In this document: positions 56,466 to 64,000 of the stretch, piece by piece
How positions within the stretch are numbered: position 1 is the first letter of the stretch
How the letters are laid out: each line of letters starts with the position of its first letter
NCBI GenBank assembly: GCA_030386875.1
Contig: CM059571.1
Span: 23,430,355 to 23,494,354 of the forward strand
Source of the DNA: Morinoia aosen
Taxonomy: Eukaryota > Arthropoda > Malacostraca > Amphipoda > Talitridae
Direction: 5' to 3'
DNA: 64,000 bases
Position numbers and translations under genes: made by a program
The notes under the pieces: model-generated
What the model was told of the DNA's origin: nothing
What the model saw: the letters and a program-made list of their open reading frames with translations, nothing else
Databases searched by the model: none

Positions 56466-59400
56466 TAAATCGATAAATAACTTACGATTGCTGCTATTCT
56501 GATCACAACGTTGTTTTAAGTCCTGAATATCGGCGTGGTGAGGAGGAATGAGTAAGGTGATATTGTACATGAGCTTCTCTTAGGTTAATAGTGATGCATA
56601 GAAATTGGTGTATTGCGTTCACTTTCGTGGGCATGAAACTCCAAAGGTTATGTCAGGTTATAACACATTAATGTACGGAATAGCTCGCACCAAAATTCCC
56701 AACGTGCTCCTCGCTTTGCTATAGTTCTCGCACGTTCCCAATTGATCCGATGGTAAACTATCCATCGAAAATAGTCATCACTGTATTCTCTAACTTCTTA
56801 AATACTCTTTGTTAGGCTCGTTTTCAGCCAAGAAGCCTAGTATTAATTACACTCGTTTTCCATCCAAGTCCTTAAGAAAGGATAATCCTGTCAGTATCAT
56901 TGCTCCGATTAGCATCTTATGGCCTCTCCTTGACGTCATACAAAGGTCATCTGCTCAGCTCTTTCGCTACGCACTTCCACTTCCTGCGCGTTGGAGGCAT
57001 GCGCGCGTGCAGTGTCGTGACTTGCGCACTATTCGCCCTACCTGGTTCAACTTTCCGTACTTCCACGTTCCTTCCAAGAATCATCATGGTCCTCTTCCAA
57101 GGATTAAGTTTAACGTTTTCCTTGTTTTTACCAAAATTTTCGAGATTTTTTTAAAAATGTTTTAAAGTTTTTAATGAATGACAAATTCTTAAATAATGAT
57201 TCGCTAAAGTTAAAATATTTATTTCTCTATATGATTTCTTGATGTATTTTTTGCATGTTTTAGTGGAATAATAGCGCTAAATCATTCAGAAGAGTCACGT
57301 GGAATATTCTGTTTTTGAACCTGACGATTTATTTGCTGACGGGTGGCTCAGCTTGACTTTTTCACCGAAATATTCTGAATGAAAAATTCGAGGTTTGATC
57401 TTCGCGCCGTCGATTGTTTCCTGCACTCACTGCTTATCGAGTTGATCTGGTGTTCCGTAGCTGCTTAAATGAGAGCCACGGAGGCGATAGGATCAGGCGC
57501 TGCTCCTGGAATTGAGTATCAGGAAACCAACCCTGCCACGAAGCTCCTAGGAATGTCAAGAAGTGAACGCTGCACGAGTTCGGTCATGGGTGCGTTCCTG
57601 CGAAACGAAACAATGCAACGCAGCTGCTGGAATGTTTGCCCGTAAAACGGGACGTTATGGCGGTCCGCCTGGAAGGAGTACGGTTCTCATGCAGCCCTGG
57701 AATGCGGGAGCTCGTGAGCGGCGGCGTGGCTCGCTCGTGCCTTGGCATCGCGCGATCTGACGCGCCTCTCGGCAGCGTCCACATCATGGCTATGCAGCCA
57801 GGGATTTGTTTACCACTTTAGTGCTAAATTTTTGCGTCAAAGTCGTGTTTTGAAAATATTTACTCTGTGAGAAATGTCCAGCGACATTTTATGCGCCTGG
57901 TTCTGGCTCTACTAGTATTCCGTTTCAACGAAGCCTTATTATTTATCTTCTACGTCTCTTGTTTTCTCTAGTGACTAGAATGCAAGGCGTCATCTCACGT
58001 ATTCTTGCTGTCCTAATTCGCGCAAATAAAAGAAGTACGCCTAGCAAAGGCATCAAATAAATGTGCTCCACTTTCCGGAGCGTGACGTAATACAGTGCTA
58101 CTTTAAATTCCCCGAGACCTTTGCTCTAAAACAAGTATCGTTTTTTCATTGAGAATTTAGCAATCGCCTATCGTTGAAAGAATGAAGCATCTCGGTGGAA
58201 ATGACAGCGTGCAAATAACAAGGCGGTCTTGCCGTGCGATCTGATGGCGGTGACGCGCGAAGCCAAATGGCACTCGGGGGTGAACTGCTCTGATATTTGC
58301 CCACGAGGTTACCTCATGTCCTCGTGCCTTCAACGTATGAATTGTTCCTCCATTGGTTGTGTTTCTCACAGATTATTGCCGTATGAGCGTAATCTAAACC
58401 ACCCTCCCTCTTAGGAATGTGCATCGATCCCTCCAAAGAATAATCAAGTAACGGATTTCTTTCCTGGTGATATCACATTTTCTGCCCGGAATGAAATTTG
58501 TATTGTCCTTCCAGTATTTCCATAGTTCGATTTAGAAATAATTTTCATGAGAACGTATTTGGATGTAAATTTAGCTTAGCATTAGTGAGTCGATGTCTGC
58601 GGAGCTGAATCACTTGTCCTAAATAATGCTGTACGTAATTTATTTTACTAAATGTTACTTCAACACATTTCGGTTGATACTTTAATGACCTCAATGTGAC
58701 TATTATGTCGTAACATCCAAACTTAACAGCACACTTGCTGCGATGTTAAACGGAATTGCAATGTGCTTTGAGAAGCATACATACTCGCCTGTCCTTTGAG
58801 CTGCGCACACTGTTAGCGCCACGTAATAAGTTAAAGCTAAGGTTTTATTTTAAGAATTGGCTTGATTGCAGGTTATTTGGTGGATACTCCGAATTTGTTT
58901 TCCATCGCTTCAATTTCATAAGACTTCGAATAACGCTTCGACGATCAACTGACTGTGTAACTTCCTAAAGAGAGCTTGTTTGGTATTTTGCTATCACAGC
59001 TTATTTCTCCATTAAGTGTTTTTCTATCCCTGGGATCGGATCGCTCTTAGCTCTTTGGCCCGAAGAAAAAATCGATGGGAAGTCACTGTTAATAAAAAGG
59101 AGCAAATGAAGCTACAGAACAATCCATCATAATCGTAGAGCAAAGATAAGATGAAACATTATTGTGCGGTTCGCGTGGAAGTTGTGCCCTTGACTAATAA
59201 AATCGAATTGCATTGAAGTGATAACTGACATCTCATTTTAGTGGGGTTTGAATCGCAGTTTTCAATCCACACCTTTTTTGGCATCAAGCTCAGTAGTATT
59301 GTGAAGAACAACTTTAAATTCGCATTATTCTTGAGTGTTATAACCCACACACTTTCAGTTCCCGAGAATTCTCATAATTAATTTTAGTTCATTATTTCTT

Positions 59401-60542
59401 AAATGTGAGGTAATAACCCAGGCCTGTTGTAGTTCAATGGAAAACGCATGTGCACAGTCCATAATGAAGCTCAAAAGATACGAGTAGCCTCGTTGCCAAC
59501 GGGGCTGCAAACCAGCATCCTTCGATGGTATTGCTTATACTCTCCTCACGTGTTGAAATGATGTGTTGCCTTCATGTTGATTTCATCGAACGAAGTCATT
59601 TTTTATGCTAAGGGCTTCGAAGCGCTGGAAACAGGGGAGCCTACTTGGTCAAAAATAAAATTGTTCGTGTTTTTGGGATCGAATTATTCGTTACAAGAAT
59701 GTTTTTCAGACATCGTAAAACTAATTATTATCTTTTTGTGTGTTTATTTTTTACTTATTTTTTATAAGTTCCAATTTACGCTCCTCATTTGATCACTTAA
59801 ATACACAAGTGTCATGCGATATGGTTGTTAATTTCAAAATGAAAAGAAGCTTGTATGAAATTTATTCATATTATTTAAAAAACTAGGAATAGCCACAGCG
59901 CTTGATTGGGTTATTCAACAAAATATGAAATGGCGCATATTTTTTCATTCACCTGCCTCAATTTTTGGCCCAAGTATCGATATCTTTCAACACTCCGTGC
60001 GTTTCATCATTGACGATAATGTTCCCAGGATTAACTGTCTGGTATAGTGTAAGATGTAAATAAATGGTGTAAAATTTAGGTTTATCAGGCTTGGAGCTTT
60101 ACCTTGATCCTTATATGTAGATTTCACGACTTTCACGGGAGGTGCTTAAAGGACCGTTTCTTGAAGACGTTTCCCTTGTTCCTTGGATTATGTTATTTTC
60201 ATTAAAATAGTTATTTCTCCAGTTGTGCATACTTACAGGGAATTCTCGATGTTGTATCATCTTTTCCACACCCTCGCAGTTTATTTTCATTTTTTCAGGG
60301 ATTTTTTTTTGTCTTTTGATGTGAGCTAGGAGATTGTTCAACTTGAATTATAAACCTTCCTCATTCTTTCTGTCAGCGAATGGTAACACTCAGAGTCCGT
60401 CCGTATGTCAGCTTCGAGAAGTTTGTGGTCAACTCGGTGTGAAAAGGGCACGATTTGTAGCAAATTTGAGAAATGTTTGTCCTGCAGATTTGTTGGCGAA
60501 TCACTTTGCCTTAATCCAATGAACAGCTTTGTGAAGATATGT
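56466..60542. other. No confident gene; GC-rich block 57560-57790
   Basis: The block at 57560-57790 is GC- and CpG-rich and open in several frames on both strands (one + frame reads MAVRLEGVRFSCSPGMRELV), which fits a CpG-rich regulatory block or an exon; I cannot tell which. Overlapping + frames at 56809-57165 and 58157-58414 are unrecognised. An A-box-like TAGTTCAATGG at ~59432 has no B box. The rest is AT-rich. Confidence 0.35.
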
Positions 60543-60917
60543 CCCCTCAGGGGGATACAATTATTGTATCTATGGGAATTAGCGCTCCCAGGGGGACAAT
60601 GTGAGGGCCTGAGCTGAGAGTTAGGTAGGCCTTCTTTTTGTTGAAATAAAATGATTTTTTATTATGTTAAGGACCAACTTTTTTCGGTTCACTACTGTCC
60701 TGTTTTTCAGCACCTCTGACTTTCTTCTTCAACTTTTATCTTATTTCATGAACTTCTTTCTCATCTGACTGTTTCTATGCCCCTTCAGCATAGATTCCTC
60801 ATTTTCTTATCTCCATACGAAATGGTGCCTTCCTCCTTCCTCTCTTCGATACGCTCTATTTTTGTAGCGGTTAGGGAGGCTTAAACTAACTTATAATCTT
60901 AATCTTAATCTTTCTCA
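60543..60917 (+). mobile_element. Family A retroposon, first unit of a partial dimer
   Basis: Near-consensus copy from CCCCTCAGGGGGATACAA with all head hairpins intact to TAATCTTAATCTTAATC. The tail is (TTAATC)n rather than (TAATC)n. It closely resembles the copy at 29781, including TACGCTCTATTTTTG near its end. A second unit follows without a gap. Confidence 0.88.
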
Positions 60918-61385
60918 TCTTACTGTTTCTATGCCCTTTGTGCTCTGTACCTGTGCTCTCCGTGGCACAGCGGTTAAGGGATCGGGCTCGTATGTTGGAG
61001 TCGCGGGTTCGTATCCCGGCGCTGACGCGGAGATTTTCCCCGTTGGGTATAAGGGAAAGCTCAAGCACAATACCCCACTCAACCCAGGTGTCGGAAATGG
61101 GTACCGGCTTTACGGGGGAACCGTCATGGTGTCCTATATATAGGGTTAGTTATAAGACATTTGAAAACCAATGCTTAGATCATATGTATCGGGCTTGATT
61201 GGAAATAAAGCATCCCAAAGATGCCGATGTCAACCTTTTTAACCTTGAACTTTCTGCATAGATTCCTCATTTTCTTATTTTTATACTAAATGGTGCCTTC
61301 CTCCTTCCTCTCTTCGATACGCTCTATTTTTGCAGCGGTTAGGGAGGCTTAAACTAACTTATAATCTTAATCTTAATCTTTCTCC
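60918..61385 (+). mobile_element. Family A partial second unit split by a SINE
   Basis: The second unit restarts inside the family at TTTCTCATCTTACTGTTTC, is interrupted after TATGCCCTTT (~60940) by a tRNA-derived SINE, and resumes at CTTTCTGCATAGATTCCTC (~61250), running to the same (TTAATC)n tail as the first unit. Its last ~130 bp is nearly identical to the first unit, so the duplication is recent. Confidence 0.82.
60941..61250 (+). mobile_element. tRNA-derived SINE (family B)
   Basis: A-box TGGCACAGCGGTTAAGG at 60963-60979 and B-box GGTTCGTATCC at 61006-61016, ~27 bp apart, define a tRNA-like RNA polymerase III head (~60956-61028). A non-tRNA body of ~220 bp follows, with TATATATAGGG near 61135 and an end near TTTTTAACCTTGAA. 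The anticodon arm does not pair well, so this is not a working tRNA gene. It sits inside a family A unit and is therefore younger. No long target-site duplication is clear (CTTT at most). Confidence 0.8.
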
Positions 61386-61390
61386 CTCGT

Positions 61391-62087
61391 GATCTTCTAG
61401 AGAAACATTGTTTGTACATTGTGAGTTCCAAATCTCCAAGTAAAGCTTGGAGTTATATTAAACGTTCGATCTCATCAGTCTCCTTGAAACATTCACGTGT
61501 GGAAATGGCTTCTAAACCAACTTTACCTGATTTATATCTCGCGTAATATATATTCGTTAAATTTTTCCTCGTCTTCACATTTTTGAAGTATTTTGTATGT
61601 TCGTCGGGAGTATTTTCCCACTTACTACAACTTTCAGTTAATGAATTGATCGACACCGTAATTTTTCTTACACGTTTTCAAATGTACGTAATTTCACTCA
61701 CAGCGCAACTGGTGGAAAATATCAGGTCAAATTTTTCTATTGCGAATAATTTTCAATCTAGTTCAAAAGACTTCAAAAAATTTACATGTTTAAAACACCA
61801 GGGCAACCCACAAACTGGCGTTTGAAAAATATTTTATTTCGTGACCCGAACAATATTGAATGGCGGCACGTGATGCATACAAGGTAGTGCGTAGGAGGGC
61901 TTTGCGAAGCATTGTCAGACCGAGCAAAGCTTCAGAAAGGCTTTTTTTCGACATATTGCAGCAACATAAGTTTAAACTAACTGCAACCATATTGGCCGCC
62001 CTCAAACATAAGAGGTGGCGCCTTTTGGTGGCTTATGGAAGGCTTGGGAATGTGTCTGTTCGAGCTATTTATTATATTTAACAAGTA
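61391..62087. other. No confident gene
   Basis: A 73-codon + frame at 61860-62081 (MAARDAYKVVRRRALRSI ...) is in the same frame as the next ORF, separated from it by one TAA and one spacer pair of codons. Confidence 0.35.
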
Positions 62088-62555
62088 ATGTTTCGAGCCT
62101 TCAACCTTTTTATTGTGTTTTTAATCGATTTACTCATCAGCGGTCGATTGTTCTGTGGATGTTTGCGTCTTCTGAGAACGAGATTATCATCTATCGAGGC
62201 ACGCCTCAGGAGATTACCTTCAATGGGCAGGGCGTTGAATTTCCTTAATTTAGCAAAGTTGGCCTTGTGTAGTTGCCTAAGTTGCTTAAGGATTTCACCT
62301 TTCGGTCACCCCGTTATGCTTTATGGTGTTGTGTGCTTGGCTCTCATGGTTCTCTGCATACTCAAGAGGTCGGTGATTTTTGGCTACAAGCTGAGTGACC
62401 TGCTTTCCCTACGCATGTGGATTCATGTCTTGCGTTGGCTGCGTGGGTCCCAAATTTCTACTCCTTTATATGCTTACTTACCCTCTGTGAAAAATTTCCT
62501 CACCCACGGGTCTGGAGTTACAGTCTCTTTTTTCTGCATACCTGAGTGCATATAG
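62088..62555 (+). CDS. 155-codon hydrophobic ORF, possible membrane protein relic
   Basis: ATG 62088 to TAG 62555. Three hydrophobic segments are visible: residues ~3-25 (FNLFIVFLIDLLISGRLFC), ~50-70 (LNLAKLALCSCLSCL) and ~75-92 (VMLYGVVCLALMVLCIL), separated by basic loops (RLLRTRLSSIEARLRRL). The spacing is faintly like part of an insect chemoreceptor, but no signature motif is present. An in-frame 73-codon ORF upstream, broken only by TAA at 62079, suggests either a pseudogene or chance. Unrecognised. Confidence 0.25.
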   Translation: MFRAFNLFIVFLIDLLISGRLFCGCLRLLRTRLSSIEARLRRLPSMGRALNFLNLAKLALCSCLSCLRISPFGHPVMLYGVVCLALMVLCILKRSVIFGYKLSDLLSLRMWIHVLRWLRGSQISTPLYAYLPSVKNFLTHGSGVTVSFFCIPECI

Positions 62556-62558
62556 AGT

Positions 62559-64000
62559 AACTCTGTTTAGAGCTCCGCAGTCGGATAGCTTTACGGACAT
62601 GGGTGTGGGACATTTGAGAAAATTCAAAGAACTGATGGTAGAATCCTCTGAATCAATCGTATTTGAGTGAGAAAGCTGTTGCTATATATAATATATATGA
62701 AACAGTGCACTCGTTCCGTGCACATGTGAATGGTATTTTTGCAATCAAATTAACTATTATGGTTTCAACTTGTGACATTAATTTGAAAATTACTAGGGTT
62801 GTTGTTATTCTACGTTTGCATGTGTCGTGTATTATTATGCAAAATCGGATAGGATTTCTCGGCCAATAAGCAACCAACAGCAAATTCAGGGCTCTGTGTA
62901 AAATTCATCAAATCTAGGGTGATGAAAGTTTGGTGCTCGGTGATATTTCTTTTTGCCATTATTTTTCTGCTGATGTGGAGGACACATTTTTATGGTAACT
63001 GGATTCCTCGTTTGCAACTTTTTTGCATGGTTATCATAGCTCTGGCTTAGAAACAATTCAACACACAGTTATTGCTAACATTGCGTTGTTACTCTAGCTT
63101 ATCATCTGTTCATGTAATCAGATGTTGAGTTTAACACCTATTGGAACCCATGAAATTTCTTCAATGTTGAATGATTGTTTCATATTGCAGAACGCTTGCA
63201 CAATTCAAATTTGTTGTACAGTAGCACATGGTGTAATCGGTTGCTTTTGTGCATGCATGAGGTCTAATTGCTGGGAAATAAGTTGCGATTATACAATTAT
63301 GCAAATTATACTCGTTGTATATTGATCAATTATTTGGACGTTAAAATGCTAATGTATGTACACACTTCGTTATTTGGAAGGACTCCATGCTTAATTCATC
63401 ATCTTTTGCAAGTTATTATGCATGATGCGTTTGTGCGTGGTCACTTGGCTGTTTTTTGTGCCTCGTGTCACAGGCATATTACAATTAACGTAGCTCAACT
63501 ATATTCTGTCTGTTGGGATTTAGGGCAATATTATTGCCTGTTCAAATTGTAAACTTGCAGAATAATGCATGCAAACAATTGAGAAATACTAAATTATTAT
63601 ATAAGCAGAGAACTTGTGAAACTTGCTTGAAATCGCTTGAGAGAGTTGTCCAACGCTGCTCTGGCACTGTTGCTCACCTGGTGCAAGTGTCACTTTTACA
63701 AGTCGGCAAACCAAAAAAGCATTCCAGGTAATATTTTGGGGGCTTGCCTCGAATGTGAAGGAATTGGACATCTTCTACAGAAACAGCGTGAGTGTGTGTT
63801 AGCATGTGCAGTGCAGGTACAAGCGACTGACCGAGCTCAGCTAACAGTAGACATCAGCAGTTTTGAAAGTTGAAAAATGAATGAAAATCGTTTCACTCAT
63901 TTAAATATTTCTCACGATGCCTTTACCTGCTAACAGCCTATCGTTAATTTTTCCAATTTTTTAGGATTCTTTCGTTTTGGTAGGTTTGAATATTTTGAAT
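62559..64000. other. No confident gene
   Basis: AT-rich, with overlapping frames of 60-94 codons at 62653-63873 and none recognisable. GTGTCACTTTTACAAG-type text near 63690 is not a promoter I can support. Confidence 0.45.

Noticed and set aside
57563..57821. GC-rich ORFs on both strands as a gene
   Set aside because: Open in several frames on both strands with no splice signals that decide a frame. Kept only as a GC-rich block.
59424..59500. A-box-like TAGTTCAATGG suggesting a tRNA or SINE
   Set aside because: No B-box at the expected distance and no cloverleaf pairing.
60956..61028. A functional tRNA gene
   Set aside because: A and B boxes are good, but the anticodon stem does not pair and the sequence continues into a SINE body.
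1961..61385. Family A as a DNA transposon or Helitron
   Set aside because: No terminal inverted repeats between the two ends, variable 5' truncation, simple-repeat tails and 9-14 bp duplications all fit retroposition instead.

Overview
This is almost certainly a piece of an animal nuclear genome. The sequence is AT-rich, one large protein-coding exon ends in a clean splice donor, and most of the rest is non-coding DNA with retroposons, DNA-transposon remnants and minisatellites. I see no bacterial operons, ribosome-binding-site spacing, rRNA or CRISPR arrays. The repeat style and large introns suggest an arthropod, possibly an insect, but the sequence does not prove this.

Layout. From 1 to 6.8 kb is gene-poor DNA with one retroposon (1961-2323), one degenerate TTAA-type MITE (4579-4774) and a small GC-rich block. 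At 6913-8661 lies the only strongly supported coding sequence, a 583-codon exon on the + strand. It encodes a hydrophilic, serine-rich protein I do not recognise and ends in phase 0 at a CAG/GTAAAG donor, so the gene continues to the right. From 8.7 to 14.4 kb is intron-like. A better-preserved TTAA MITE (14424-14644) is followed at once by a ~1.9 kb array of a 21-bp repeat (14710-16640). From 17 to 33 kb there are many copies of one retroposon family, a TATA-type core-promoter candidate (20328) and several low-confidence exon candidates, two of them on the minus strand (25614-25914, 32892-33191). At 33580-36024 is a ~2.45 kb array of a 39-bp repeat that stays open in one frame for 820 codons. 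From 36 to 64 kb is again mostly non-coding, with a decayed 31-bp minisatellite (38650-38985), a perfect 30-bp-arm hairpin (54733-54799), more retroposon copies, and a tRNA-derived SINE inside one of them (60930-61252).

The most interesting element is the dispersed family, here called family A. Full copies are about 360 bp. Several are flanked by 9-14 bp target-site duplications. They end in (TAATC)n-type tails and begin with a run of short perfect hairpins. I see no convincing tRNA, 5S or 7SL promoter boxes in them. About thirteen loci are visible, all in the same orientation, and three carry a second truncated unit head-to-tail.

No pathway can be assembled from this window: there is one firm gene fragment, and most of the other exon calls rest only on open frame, splice-site quality and codon composition.
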